From the NCBI RefSeq assembly GCF_030433895.1, contig NZ_JARUXE010000010.1:1-64000 (forward strand): a stretch of DNA of 64,000 nucleotides, in the 5' to 3' direction. The stretch's first letter is position 1. Each line of letters begins with the position of its first letter. The translations under genes and the position numbers were made by a program. The stretch is from Arthrobacter sp. PsM3. GTDB taxonomy: Bacteria > Actinomycetota > Actinomycetes > Actinomycetales > Micrococcaceae. Below are positions 33,496-42,018 of this stretch, in pieces. The notes beneath the pieces were generated by a model that saw only the letters and a list, made by a program, of their open reading frames with translations, ran no database searches and was not told where the DNA came from.

Positions 33496-34521
33496 GTGGC
33501 CCTCATCTATTACGCTGAATCCATCAAAGCTCTCGCCGATTCCCCCACCGTCCCTGCAGCCGCCCGCCCGGAAGCGGCTTCGGCTGCCCTTCCGCTGCCC
33601 GCCCTCCACGAGGCCCTCACCAACTGGTTCGAGTCCAACGCCCGGGAACTGCCCTGGCGGGCCACTGAATGCACGCCGTGGGGTGTGCTGGTCAGCGAAA
33701 TCATGCTGCAGCAGACGCCGGTGGTTCGTGTGCTGCCAGTCTGGACGGAATGGCTGCGGCGCTGGCCGGAGCCTGCTGACCTCGCCCGGGAGCCCGCCGG
33801 GGAAGCGGTCCGGGCCTGGGGGCGGCTGGGCTACCCGAGGCGCGCGCTGCGGCTGCACGCGGCCGCCGTCGCAATCTGTTCCGACCATGGCGGAGAGGTT
33901 CCCGGAACGCACCCAGAACTGCTGGAGTTGCCCGGAGTGGGCAGCTACACGGCGGCTGCCGTCGCCGCCTTCGCCTTCGGGCGCCGCGAGACCGTGGTGG
34001 ACACCAATATCCGCCGCGTGCACGCCCGCCTGTTTTCCGGTTCAGCCCTGCCTTCGCAGTCGCTGACCGCCGCGGAAATGCGGCTTGCCGCGCAGGCGCT
34101 GCCGGATGGTGCGGGCTCCTCGGTCCGCTGGAACGCCTCCGTCATGGAACTGGGCGCCCTGGTGTGCACGGCGCGCTCGCCCAAGTGCAGGCAATGCCCG
34201 GTCAGTGGCTCCTGCGCCTGGCTTGCAGCGGGCGAGCCGCCGCCAACGTACACGCCCAAGGGGCAGTCCTGGCACGGAACGGACCGTCAGGTCCGGGGAG
34301 CGGTAATGGCGGTGCTGCGCGTGGCCGAGTCGCCGGTGGCCCCGGAACTGTTCCAGCGGGCCCCGGCGGACCTTGGCTTCGAACCGGCCGGGATCGGAAT
34401 CCCGCTTGCCGCCCTGCACCGGCTCAACGCCCCTCCCGAGCAGCTGGAGCGCGCGCTGGCCGGACTGCTGGGTGACGGGCTGGCCGAACTGCAGCCCGCG
34501 GGCCTGCAGCTGCCCGCCTGA
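33496..34521 (+). CDS. mutY: A/G-specific adenine DNA glycosylase
   Basis: A 341-residue glycosylase that removes adenine opposite 8-oxoguanine. The catalytic Glu is in VSEIMLQQTPV (Glu68), the helix-hairpin-helix is LPGVGSYTAAAV, the catalytic Asp is in VVDTNIRRV (Asp169), and the 4Fe-4S ligands follow as C-x6-C-x2-C-x5-C (CTARSPKCRQCPVSGSC). The C-terminal domain is short, without a full NUDIX-like fold, as often seen in Actinobacteria. GTG 33496 is chosen; the first 30 residues are variable, so a later start is possible. Confidence 0.93.
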   Translation: MALIYYAESIKALADSPTVPAAARPEAASAALPLPALHEALTNWFESNARELPWRATECTPWGVLVSEIMLQQTPVVRVLPVWTEWLRRWPEPADLAREPAGEAVRAWGRLGYPRRALRLHAAAVAICSDHGGEVPGTHPELLELPGVGSYTAAAVAAFAFGRRETVVDTNIRRVHARLFSGSALPSQSLTAAEMRLAAQALPDGAGSSVRWNASVMELGALVCTARSPKCRQCPVSGSCAWLAAGEPPPTYTPKGQSWHGTDRQVRGAVMAVLRVAESPVAPELFQRAPADLGFEPAGIGIPLAALHRLNAPPEQLERALAGLLGDGLAELQPAGLQLPA

Positions 34522-34560
34522 ATCCGGCGCCGCGCCCTAGCCGGAAAGGCCGCCCGGAAC

Positions 34561-34566
34561 TACCCT
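34561..34566 (+). promoter_or_regulatory. Candidate -10 box of a lipoprotein gene
   Basis: TACCCT with five bases to the ATG at 34572; fits the leaderless pattern but is one base short. Confidence 0.4.
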
Positions 34567-34571
34567 GAAGA

Positions 34572-35069
34572 ATGCGCACGTTCGCGGCGCTCGTGGGCAT
34601 GGCTTGCACCGCACTGCTGGCCACCGGGTGCCAGCCCCAGACGGTGTGCCCGGCAATCGCCCAGGCACCGGTAATTGCGCTGACCGTGGCCCGGGAGTAC
34701 GCCGGTTCAGTTAAAACACTCCGGCTCAAAGCCTGCCAGGACGGGCGCTGCAAAGAGGCTGAGCTTGTGCTGCTCCCGGGGACTACCACTGTGGATCAGG
34801 AATGTGGACAGGGCGCGGACGGCAACGACCGTCCTTGTTCCGCAACCGCTTCACCTGACGGCGCCTTGACGGGGATGCTCATGCTGGATCGGCTCACTGA
34901 ATCCCCCATCGAGGCCAGCGTGGGCGGCACCGGCGCCAGCGGCCTCCCCCTGCCGGTCCGGACCCTGACGTTCACGCCGCGGGTTGCGTACCCGTACGGC
35001 GCGCAGTGCGGCAGGTTCATCTCAGCCGGAGTGCTGCTGGACGCGGACGGGCTCCGGCAGGCAGCCTAG
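34572..35069 (+). CDS. Putative lipoprotein of unknown function
   Basis: A 165-residue protein. The signal peptide MRTFAALVGMACTALLATGC ends in a lipobox (LATGC, Cys20), so it should be lipid-anchored outside the membrane. The rest has several Cys (KACQDGRCKEAE, QECGQGADGNDRPC, AQCGRF) that may pair, and beta-type segments. No family recognised. It follows mutY by 50 bases and precedes a membrane protein gene by 15 bases, suggesting a small unit. Confidence 0.75.
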   Translation: MRTFAALVGMACTALLATGCQPQTVCPAIAQAPVIALTVAREYAGSVKTLRLKACQDGRCKEAELVLLPGTTTVDQECGQGADGNDRPCSATASPDGALTGMLMLDRLTESPIEASVGGTGASGLPLPVRTLTFTPRVAYPYGAQCGRFISAGVLLDADGLRQAA

Positions 35070-35084
35070 CCCGCGTGGAGAAAG

Positions 35085-35786
35085 GTGAACGCCGTGAACG
35101 CGGAAAACATCGGCCGCTGGATCCGGGCCGGGCTGTGGGCCCTGCCGGTCTCAGCACTCGTCACTGCCTGGTCCACGCTGGAACCGCAGCCGGACCAGGA
35201 GAAGGACCCGGATGCCTGGGCCCGGTTTGTCAGCTCCGATTCCTACCATTTCAGCCATTTGATCGGCAGCACCGGCGGCACGATCCTCGCGATCTTCGGC
35301 ATCTTCGCACTGGGCTGCTGCCTGGCCAACAGCCGGGTTGGCAGCCTGGCGCTGGCGGCGATGGTCACCGCTGCCGCCGGGACGGCCCTGCTGCTGGTGC
35401 CGGCCGTGATATCCACCTTTGCCACGCCTGCAATCGGAAAAGCCTATCTGGGCGGCTACCAGGACGTGATGCAACTGGAATTCCCCGGGTCCATGACGGG
35501 TGCGTTCCTGCTGGGCCTGCTGCTCGCATTTCTCGGCCATGTGCTGCTGGGGATAGCGGTGTGGCGTTCCCGCGTGCTGCCGCGCTGGGCCGGGGCGCTC
35601 TGGGCGGCCGGCGCAGTGCTGTTCTATGTCCTGGGTGTTGTCCTGGGGCTGGCGACGACGGGAGTCAGCCTGCCGACCCAGACTGCCGGTGCCCTGCTCA
35701 TGGCTGTTGCCGGCGGGTGGATCGCCCGGAGCGGATCCCGGCGGGCACCGGCGGCATCGGACCTGGCCGGGGCCGGCACGGTGTGA
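35085..35786 (+). CDS. Polytopic membrane protein of unknown function
   Basis: A 233-residue protein with about six hydrophobic helices and an extracytoplasmic loop after the first (STLEPQPDQEKDPDAWARFVSSDSYHFSH). I do not recognise a family. GTG 35085 gives the longest form; GTG 35094 with AAAGGTG upstream is equally good. It is close behind the lipoprotein gene and convergent with dhaM. Confidence 0.7.
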   Translation: MNAVNAENIGRWIRAGLWALPVSALVTAWSTLEPQPDQEKDPDAWARFVSSDSYHFSHLIGSTGGTILAIFGIFALGCCLANSRVGSLALAAMVTAAAGTALLLVPAVISTFATPAIGKAYLGGYQDVMQLEFPGSMTGAFLLGLLLAFLGHVLLGIAVWRSRVLPRWAGALWAAGAVLFYVLGVVLGLATTGVSLPTQTAGALLMAVAGGWIARSGSRRAPAASDLAGAGTV

Positions 35787-35793
35787 ACGTGGC

Positions 35794-36468
35794 CTAGGGC
35801 TCGCCGAAGCCGGCCGTGATCAGTCCGCGCAGATAGTCCACGGCTTTCGCGGCATCCGGGCCGCTGGCTTCAACGTGCAGGACCGTTCCCTTGGCCGCTC
35901 CGAGCATCATGAGTTCGGTCATCGACGCTCCGTCGACGCCGTTGAGGGTCACCTCGGCGTCCAGGCCGGACAGGCCGCCGGCAATCTTCGCGGCTGGACG
36001 GGCATGCATGCCGGCCTGGTTAACGAGTTCAAAGTCCCCTGTCGCCTCGGGGGGCCGGTGCTCGTGCGCGTGTTGCGGCGCTGCCGGCGGCCGGTACACG
36101 GCTTCCGCGGCTTCCTTCACGCCCTCGGCAGCCGCTCCGGCCTGTGCCGCCACGGCAGCAGCCACCAGGCCTTCGACGAGGGGCGCATCTGCCAGCAGGA
36201 CGGAGGATGGGTCCGCCATGAATTCCACCGCGGACTCGGCTGTCATCACTGCCGAGCCGAGATCTGTCAGGACGACGATGCCGTCGCCGTTGGCGTCACC
36301 TGCCTGTTCCAGCGCTGCCATGACCCGCTCCAGGCTCGTGCCGATCCGGCCGTCGTCGGTGCCGCCGGCAGGAAGGATCAGGACGTCGGGCGCCATCTGG
36401 GCGGCAAGCTCGGCGGCGCCGTCGGCGATCTTGTCACTGTGGGAGACGACGACCAGATTGACCGTCAT
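35794..36468 (-). CDS. dhaM: PTS-dependent dihydroxyacetone kinase, phosphotransferase subunit DhaM
   Basis: A 224-residue fusion. Residues 1-125 are an EIIA-Man-type domain with the phosphorylated His10 in VVSHSDKIADG; a His/Pro-rich linker follows; residues 143-224 are an HPr domain with His155 in GMHARPAA. It passes phosphate from PEP (through enzyme I) to the ADP held in DhaL. The E. coli form also carries an enzyme I domain, which is missing here, so EI must come from elsewhere. It overlaps dhaL by four bases. Confidence 0.95.
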   Translation of the reverse strand: MTVNLVVVSHSDKIADGAAELAAQMAPDVLILPAGGTDDGRIGTSLERVMAALEQAGDANGDGIVVLTDLGSAVMTAESAVEFMADPSSVLLADAPLVEGLVAAAVAAQAGAAAEGVKEAAEAVYRPPAAPQHAHEHRPPEATGDFELVNQAGMHARPAAKIAGGLSGLDAEVTLNGVDGASMTELMMLGAAKGTVLHVEASGPDAAKAVDYLRGLITAGFGEP

Positions 36469-37091
36469 TCGGCTGCCCCGGCGGCGGCGCGCAGGATCAG
36501 GGCGCTGGAGACCGCGCCGGGGTCCCGGTGGCCAATGCTGCGTTCCCCGAGGTAGCTCGCGCGCCCCTTGCGGGCGAGCATCGGGTCGGTAGACACGGCT
36601 CCGGCTTCGGCGGCCTCGGCGGCGGCCGCCAGGACCTTGTGCACATCGCTGTCTCCGGCGGCGGCAGCGGCCGCGTCAACCGCCGGGGTCCAGGCGTCCA
36701 CCATCGTCTTGTCGCCGGATTCGGCCTTTCCGCGTGCCACGATCCCGTCCCTGGCGGCCTGGAAGGCCGAGGCGAGGGTGGCTGCGTCGATGTCGGCCGT
36801 CTCGCCCAGCGCCGTGGCCGCCCGGAGGAAGGCGGTGCCGTAGAGCGGCCCGGCGGCTCCGCCGACCTTGGACATGAGGGTCATGGCGGTCAGTTTCAGC
36901 GCCGCCCCTGCAGTTTCCGGTGGGACCTCGGCGAGCTTGACCATGACCGCTTTGAAGCCGCGGTCCATGTTCTCGCCGTGGTCCGAATCGCCGATGGGCC
37001 GGTCCAGTTCGATGAGTTCCTCCCGGTGCTCCGCCATGGCCTGCGCTGAGAGGGTCAGCCACCGCAGCGCCCAGTTGACGTCCAGCCCCAC
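36465..37091 (-). CDS. dhaL: Dihydroxyacetone kinase subunit DhaL
   Basis: A 208-residue helical barrel subunit that holds ADP/ATP and passes phosphate to dihydroxyacetone bound on DhaK. The nucleotide/Mg site is PIGDSDHGENMDRGF, which carries the conserved Asp cluster, and MSKVGGAAGPLYGTAFL is the second signature. The length is that of stand-alone DhaL. It starts two bases after the dhaK stop and overlaps dhaM. Confidence 0.96.
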   Translation of the reverse strand: MGLDVNWALRWLTLSAQAMAEHREELIELDRPIGDSDHGENMDRGFKAVMVKLAEVPPETAGAALKLTAMTLMSKVGGAAGPLYGTAFLRAATALGETADIDAATLASAFQAARDGIVARGKAESGDKTMVDAWTPAVDAAAAAAGDSDVHKVLAAAAEAAEAGAVSTDPMLARKGRASYLGERSIGHRDPGAVSSALILRAAAGAAE

Positions 37092-37093
37092 GG

Positions 37094-38095
37094 TCAGACG
37101 CCCCAGCGGAGGGCCGGGGTGTGGACGGGCGCATCCCAGAGCGCCGTCATCTCATCATCGAGGCGCAGAACGGTAATGGAACAGCCCTGCATTTCAAGCG
37201 AGGTGATGTAGTTCCCGACCAGCGAGCGGGCGACGGTGATGCCCTTCTCAGCCAGCTGCTGCGCGGCGCGGCGGTAGACAATGTAGAGCTCGCTCTGCGG
37301 AGTGCCGCCCATGCCGTTGACGAACAGGAGGACCTTGTCCCCGGAAGCCAGGCCCAGGTCACTGACCACCGGCTCAAGCAGCCGGTCGGTGATGCCGTCG
37401 GCGTTCTCCATGGGAATCCGGTGCCGGCCAGGCTCCCCGTGGATGCCGATGCCGATTTCGATCTCGTTTTCCTCCAGCACAAAGCTGGGCGCCCCCGCGT
37501 GCGGGACGGTGCAGGCAGTCAGCGCGACGCCCATGCTGCGCACGTTCTGGTTGACGCGGTCACCGATCGCCGCAACGGCGTCCAGGTTGTCACCCCGTTC
37601 GGCGGCGGCACCGGCGATCTTTTCCACCAGGACGGTTCCGCCCACGCCGCGCCGGCCGGCGGTGTACAGCGAGTCCTCCACCGCGACGTCGTCGTTGACC
37701 AGCACCGTGCGGACCTCGACGCCCTCCGCCTCGGCCAGTTCGGAGGCCGTCTCAAAGTTCAGGACGTCGCCCGTGTAGTTCTTCACGATGTGCACGACGC
37801 CGGCACCTGAATTGACGGCGAGGGTGGCGGGAAGGATCTGGTCCGGTGTTGGCGAGGTGAAAACGGCGCCCGGCACGGCGGCGTCGAGCATTCCCATGCC
37901 AACGTAGCCGCCGTGGAGGGGCTCATGCCCGCTGCCGCCGCCGGAGACCAGCCCGACTTTCCCTGCCACCGGCGCATCTTTGCGCACGATGTACTTGGGG
38001 TCCGCAAAGACGGTCACGAGGTCGGCGTGGGCAAGCCCGAAACCCTCCACTGACTCGTCAACCACGGCGCGGGGATCATTGATGAGCTTCTTCAT
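37094..38095 (-). CDS. dhaK: Dihydroxyacetone kinase subunit DhaK
   Basis: A 333-residue substrate-binding subunit. [17 protein letters not shown] is the N-terminal signature, and the His that bonds covalently to dihydroxyacetone is His219 in [11 protein letters not shown]. It phosphorylates dihydroxyacetone to DHAP with DhaL and DhaM, feeding glycolysis. ATG 38095 has CAGGGAG upstream. First gene of dhaKLM; no DhaR/DhaS-type regulator is beside it. Confidence 0.97.
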   Translation of the reverse strand: MKKLINDPRAVVDESVEGFGLAHADLVTVFADPKYIVRKDAPVAGKVGLVSGGGSGHEPLHGGYVGMGMLDAAVPGAVFTSPTPDQILPATLAVNSGAGVVHIVKNYTGDVLNFETASELAEAEGVEVRTVLVNDDVAVEDSLYTAGRRGVGGTVLVEKIAGAAAERGDNLDAVAAIGDRVNQNVRSMGVALTACTVPHAGAPSFVLEENEIEIGIGIHGEPGRHRIPMENADGITDRLLEPVVSDLGLASGDKVLLFVNGMGGTPQSELYIVYRRAAQQLAEKGITVARSLVGNYITSLEMQGCSITVLRLDDEMTALWDAPVHTPALRWGV

Positions 38096-38140
38096 GGCGG
38101 TGCTCCCTGGATGGTGTCCTGGCTGCTTGCTTAGACCCTA

Positions 38141-38165
38141 CTACCGGGGCCCCTGCCAGCGGTAG
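38141..38165. promoter_or_regulatory. Possible operator in the dhaK promoter
   Basis: CTACCG and CGGTAG form an inverted repeat with 13 bases between, about 45-70 bases upstream of the dhaK ATG. A -10-like TAGGGT overlaps its proximal arm. Confidence 0.3.
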
Positions 38166-38489
38166 GCTCCGGTTTTACGAGCTCTGAAGCGGAATCGGGA
38201 TGCGGCCGGACAGCCCCCGGCCCCGGATCCGGGGACCCGGGACCTCAGGTTCGTTTGTCCGCCCCCAACGGAAAGCTCGGCCAGGCGTCGCTGCCAAGCC
38301 AGGAGAATGGCGGCGCGGCCTGCCGCCCCCGATCGGCCCCGGGCGCCGGGCCGGTAACCGGGCCAGCATGCGGGCCCGGGTCCTCGGCTGCAATGTTCCC
38401 GGCCGATGGCTCCGGGCCGCGGTGCGGTCCGCCGGCGCCGCTGATGGTCATTTGGAATGCGGAGAAATCTGGAAAAATGGCGCGCTCAT

Positions 38490-38502
38490 GCAAAGTCTTT
38501 GC
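38490..38502. promoter_or_regulatory. Short perfect palindrome
   Basis: GCAAAGTCTTTGC, a perfect 6-1-6 inverted repeat in an A/T-richer part of the gap between dhaK and the acetyltransferase gene. It could be a regulator site; nothing adjacent names the regulator. Confidence 0.3.
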
Positions 38503-38616
38503 CTTTGGTAGTCGGGGGGTCCGCCTCCTTGAACCGGGATGAGTTTATCCATCAAATTTACTGCTGGGAAGGCCCCGTGCCGCCCAATTTCCCGGCGCCG
38601 CTTTTTCGGGCCTGAA

Positions 38617-39126
38617 CTACAGCGCCTTGATCATCCGGGTGTTGCCGAGGGTGTTGGGCTTCACCCGGGCGAGGTCCAGGAACTCGGCAACGCCCTCGTC
38701 ATGGGAGCGCAGCAGTTCCGAGTAAACCACGGGGTCGACGGCCGTCTGGTCGGCCATGACTTCGAAGCCGTGCTTCTCAAAGAAGTCCACCTCGAAGGTC
38801 AGGCAGAACACGCGGGAGACCCCGAGCGCCCTGGCCTCTTCCAGCAGGCGCTCCACCAGCAGGTGGCCCACGCCCTTTCCCCGCCAGGCATCCGATGTCG
38901 CGAGCGTCCTTACCTCGGCGAGGTCTTCCCACATGACGTGGAGCGCTCCGCAGCCGATCACCTCACCGTCGGCTGATTCGGCGATCCGGAACTCCTGCAG
39001 GCTTTCGTAGTACGCCACGGTTTCCTTGGCCATGAGGATCCGCTGCTCGGCCAACGGCGCCACGAGCGTCTTGATCGCCCCTACATCGCTCGTGCGGGCA
39101 GGGCGGATGCGGATTGTCTCAGTCAC
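38617..39126 (-). CDS. Amino-acid N-acetyltransferase (ArgA/NAGS-like GNAT)
   Basis: A 169-residue GNAT protein like the short stand-alone N-acetylglutamate synthases of Actinobacteria (Rv2747 type). The acetyl-CoA loop is SDAWRGKGVGHLLVERLLEEAR, and FFEKHGFEVM is the conserved C-terminal motif; IGCGALHVMWEDLAEVRTLA fits ArgA. If so it makes N-acetylglutamate for arginine synthesis. The start is GTG 39126, six bases after TAGGAT (leaderless). No arg genes are nearby. Confidence 0.88.
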   Translation of the reverse strand: MTETIRIRPARTSDVGAIKTLVAPLAEQRILMAKETVAYYESLQEFRIAESADGEVIGCGALHVMWEDLAEVRTLATSDAWRGKGVGHLLVERLLEEARALGVSRVFCLTFEVDFFEKHGFEVMADQTAVDPVVYSELLRSHDEGVAEFLDLARVKPNTLGNTRMIKAL

Positions 39127-39132
39127 AGCCCA

Positions 39133-39138
39133 ATCCTA
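39133..39138 (-). promoter_or_regulatory. -10 box of the leaderless acetyltransferase gene
   Basis: TAGGAT on the minus strand, six bases before GTG 39126. Confidence 0.55.
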
Positions 39139-39207
39139 CGGGGACTGGGATCCCTGACCCGCTAGGCGGGCTTGGCGAACGCAGCCTCCGGGCCGGCCGG
39201 CAGGCGC

Positions 39208-41355
39208 CTAGAGTCCCAGCTCGGCTGGGACCGGCAGGTCCTTGTCCAGCAGGTTCTTGGCGAGGAAGTGCTCGACGACGCCGTACCAGACCTTGGCGTG
39301 CTGCGGCTGCAGGATCCAGTGGTTTTCGTCCGGGAAATATAGGAAGCGGTGGTCGGTTTCGCCGTTCTCGTCTGCCGCAAGCCGGGACTTGGCGAGGAGT
39401 TCGTACCAAAGGCGCAGGCCCTCGCCGATCGGGACGCGGTAGTCTTTGTCGCCATGGATGACGAGCATCGGGGTGCTGATGTTCCCGACGTGCAGGTGCG
39501 GGGAGTTCTCCAGCGCCATCTCGGCCGTCATCTCCCTGAGCCAGTACTGCGCGTCGTCGGTGGTGGGGCCGAACTGGTCCAGCGCCCAGAGGCTGGCATG
39601 GGTGACGATCGCTTTGAAACGGTCCGTATGCCCGGCCACCCAGTTGGCCATGTAGCCTCCGAAGGACCCGCCCATGGCAGCCGTGCGGGTCTCATCGATG
39701 TCAGTACGCTGCACAACGGCGTCGGTGATGGCCATCAGATCGGTGAACGGCACCTGGCCCCATGCACCCCAGCCGCGCTGGATGTGGTGCTGGCCGTAGC
39801 CGGTGGACAGAGCCGGGTCCGGCAACAGCACCGCGTACCCCCGGGCGACGAGCAGCCAGGGGTTCCAGCGCCAGGTCCAGGCGTTCCAGGACCCGAGCGG
39901 GCCACCGTGGATCCAGAGCAGCAGTGGCGCCGGGCTGCCGGCCGAGGCACTCTCGGGGAGGGCGAGGTACGCCGGCACGCGGGTGCCGTCTGCCGCCGCC
40001 GTCTCCACGCGTTCCAGCAAGCCTTGGTAGTGCGGGCGTTCGGCGGGGGCCGGGAGCCGGACGACGTCGCCGCTGGCAAGGTCGATCCGGACGGCCTCGG
40101 CCGGGAACTCGTAGGAGCTGCGCAGCGCATATGCGGTGCGGCTGTCCGGGCCGACCACAACGTCGGTGTACGCGGCGGTATCGGCGGTCAGGCGTGTGAC
40201 CTGGCCGGCTGTGTCGTCGCCGCCGCCATCGCCGGACAGGCTGATCCGGAAGACGGGTGAGCCGCCGTCCTCGTCGGCGGTGACGAGCAGGGCCGATCCG
40301 TCCGGCAGCCAGGCGGCGGGGCGCGGCCAGCGGTCCCAGTCCTGCACGAGCGGCACCAGCGCCGCTTCGCCTGCCGTCCCGGGTCCGGACGAAGCGCCGG
40401 AAACGTCGAGCAGGTGCAGCCTGAGCTGCGGGGCTTGCTCAGGAGTGGTGTCGCTTTCGCTGAGCACCACCAAGGTCCTGTTGTCGGGGCTGACCGGTCC
40501 GGGAAAGTAGCTCATGCCCTCGGTGTCCAGCAGCACGGTGCGCGTGCCGCTGGTCACGTCGATCGCGACGAGAACAGACCGGGAATTCGCGTGCGCGAGC
40601 GGTTTTGCGAAACTGCTGTAGATGGTCTTGCCGTCCGGGCTGACGACCGACTCGGCCTCGCGAAGGCCGGCACCGGCGTCGGGCGTAAGGTTGCGGAGCT
40701 TCAGCGGCGCCGGGGCGTCAACTGTTGTGGGTTTGCCCGGCTCCTTCTCCTCGCCGGGCTCGACGGCGAAGAGCCTCGGCTGTGCGGGGCCCAGATCGGC
40801 GTCCCAGTAGCGGACCGGATAGCCGCTGTGCAGGATGGCCGCAACTTTGTTGTCCTTGCGCGACTTGCGGCGTTCCTCGTCGTCGTCCTCGTCCGTGGCC
40901 CCCGCCAGCACGGAGGCGTTGACGAAAAGGGCGCCGGCCCCCTTCGCGGCCAGGACTGCGCTGATACCGCCGGCTCGGGTGAGCACAACACGGGCCTCGC
41001 CGCCGTCCGCGGGCAGCGTCCACAGGGCGTTGACCGGTTCCGCCTCGGGGGTTTCCGGGTCGGGGCGCGCGGAACTGAAGTACAGGTCACCGCCGGCGGC
41101 AAACACGGCCCCGGCCTCGCCCTTGGCGCTGCGGGTGATCCGGCGGGCCTGCTTCCGCCCTTCCGGGTCCAGCTCCCACAGGGCGGTGCCGTATTCGGTG
41201 CCCTTGGCATTGAGCGTGGCCACGGTGGTGACCAGCCGCCGTCCGTCGGGGCTCAGCGCCAGTCCGCTGACCCTCGGGATGGCGAGGTAATGGTCCAGGT
41301 GGTGGAAGGGTGTCTCGGGTTTTTCACTCAGGGTCTCTGAATCCGTGGAAGCCAT
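39208..41355 (-). CDS. S9 family prolyl-oligopeptidase-type serine peptidase
   Basis: A 715-residue peptidase. The first 430 residues form a beta-propeller with repeated SPDG/GPDS turns. The C-terminal alpha/beta hydrolase domain has the nucleophile in GGSFGGYMA, the Asp in HGDKDYRVP and the His in PDENHWI. Its closest class is acylaminoacyl peptidase/S9C. A charged insertion (EDDDEERRKSRKDNK) lies near residue 160. Cytoplasmic, with no signal peptide. ATG 41355 is preferred to GTG 41370. Confidence 0.92.
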   Translation of the reverse strand: MASTDSETLSEKPETPFHHLDHYLAIPRVSGLALSPDGRRLVTTVATLNAKGTEYGTALWELDPEGRKQARRITRSAKGEAGAVFAAGGDLYFSSARPDPETPEAEPVNALWTLPADGGEARVVLTRAGGISAVLAAKGAGALFVNASVLAGATDEDDDEERRKSRKDNKVAAILHSGYPVRYWDADLGPAQPRLFAVEPGEEKEPGKPTTVDAPAPLKLRNLTPDAGAGLREAESVVSPDGKTIYSSFAKPLAHANSRSVLVAIDVTSGTRTVLLDTEGMSYFPGPVSPDNRTLVVLSESDTTPEQAPQLRLHLLDVSGASSGPGTAGEAALVPLVQDWDRWPRPAAWLPDGSALLVTADEDGGSPVFRISLSGDGGGDDTAGQVTRLTADTAAYTDVVVGPDSRTAYALRSSYEFPAEAVRIDLASGDVVRLPAPAERPHYQGLLERVETAAADGTRVPAYLALPESASAGSPAPLLLWIHGGPLGSWNAWTWRWNPWLLVARGYAVLLPDPALSTGYGQHHIQRGWGAWGQVPFTDLMAITDAVVQRTDIDETRTAAMGGSFGGYMANWVAGHTDRFKAIVTHASLWALDQFGPTTDDAQYWLREMTAEMALENSPHLHVGNISTPMLVIHGDKDYRVPIGEGLRLWYELLAKSRLAADENGETDHRFLYFPDENHWILQPQHAKVWYGVVEHFLAKNLLDKDLPVPAELGL

Positions 41356-41479
41356 GCACCGATTCAACACCCACCATGGCCCGCATCACACCCCGTTCAC
41401 TCAGAGTGAAACACTGCTTTCACATCGAAATGTCCCGAAATTGCAGGGGGCTCTCAGGGACTGTTGGCATGATGAGTCC

Positions 41480-41926
41480 ATGAACCCTGAAAAGTCCCTG
41501 CCTCGACGCTCCCTGTTGCTCGGCGCCGGTGCCGTGGGCGGCAGCGCCCTGGCCCTCTCCGCCTGCGCCGCTTCCACGACCGGCACCCCGGCTGCCACGG
41601 CCCCGGCCGGCCCCTCCGTTCCGGCCGGCACCGCGGTCAGGGTCGGCAAGCTCGGCGATGTGCAGGTGGGCGGCACGGCCACCGGAAAAATAGACGGCAA
41701 GACGGTGGTGATCTTCCGGAAGGATGAGACGACCGTCCTGGCCTACGACGCGGCCTGCACGCACGCCGGCTGCCCTGTGGCCCCTGCCGGGGAAGACTTC
41801 GAATGCCCCTGCCACGGTTCCTCATTCAAGGGATCCGACGGCAGCGTGGTCAACGGGCCGGCCCAGGCGCCGCTGGCCAAGCTGAAGGCCGCCATCGACG
41901 GCGAATGGATCACCGTCAGCGCCTGA
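41480..41926 (+). CDS. Rieske (2Fe-2S) domain lipoprotein
   Basis: A 148-residue protein. The signal peptide has a twin Arg (PRRSLLLGAGAVGG) and a lipobox-like LSAC (Cys29), so it is likely exported, possibly by Tat, and anchored. The Rieske cluster ligands are CTH (Cys93, His95) and C-x2-H (Cys109, His112), with Cys98 and Cys111 placed for the disulfide (CTHAGC, CPCHGSSF). Probably a small electron carrier; no partner oxidase is adjacent. The frame is open to 41345, but the signal peptide fixes ATG 41480. Confidence 0.92.
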   Translation: MNPEKSLPRRSLLLGAGAVGGSALALSACAASTTGTPAATAPAGPSVPAGTAVRVGKLGDVQVGGTATGKIDGKTVVIFRKDETTVLAYDAACTHAGCPVAPAGEDFECPCHGSSFKGSDGSVVNGPAQAPLAKLKAAIDGEWITVSA

Positions 41927-41948
41927 CACCGCCCTGCGTGCCAGCGAC

Positions 41949-41993
41949 AAAAGGCTCCGGCCGCCTCCTTGAAGGAAGCGGCCGGAGCCTTTT
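41949..41993. terminator. Bidirectional terminator
   Basis: AAAAGGCTCCGGCCGC and GCGGCCGGAGCCTTTT are perfect 16-base arms around a 13-base loop. A-tract and T-tract serve both the Rieske gene and clpC. Confidence 0.93.
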
Positions 41994-42018
41994 GGCACCG
42001 CGCCTTTGGCTTGGCTGC

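Larger units (their letters stand above)
38096..38616. other. Intergenic region upstream of dhaK
   Basis: 521 bases with no supportable gene. It holds the inverted repeats at 38141-38165 and 38490-38502, and a GC-rich middle with several short overlapping frames on both strands that lack ribosome sites and look like noise. The stretch 38440-38560 is clearly richer in A/T than its surroundings. Confidence 0.6.

Noticed and set aside
38200..38542. Small overlapping ORFs and a possible riboswitch upstream of dhaK
   Set aside because: The ORFs lack ribosome sites and look random on both strands; I could not fit any known riboswitch core to the sequence.
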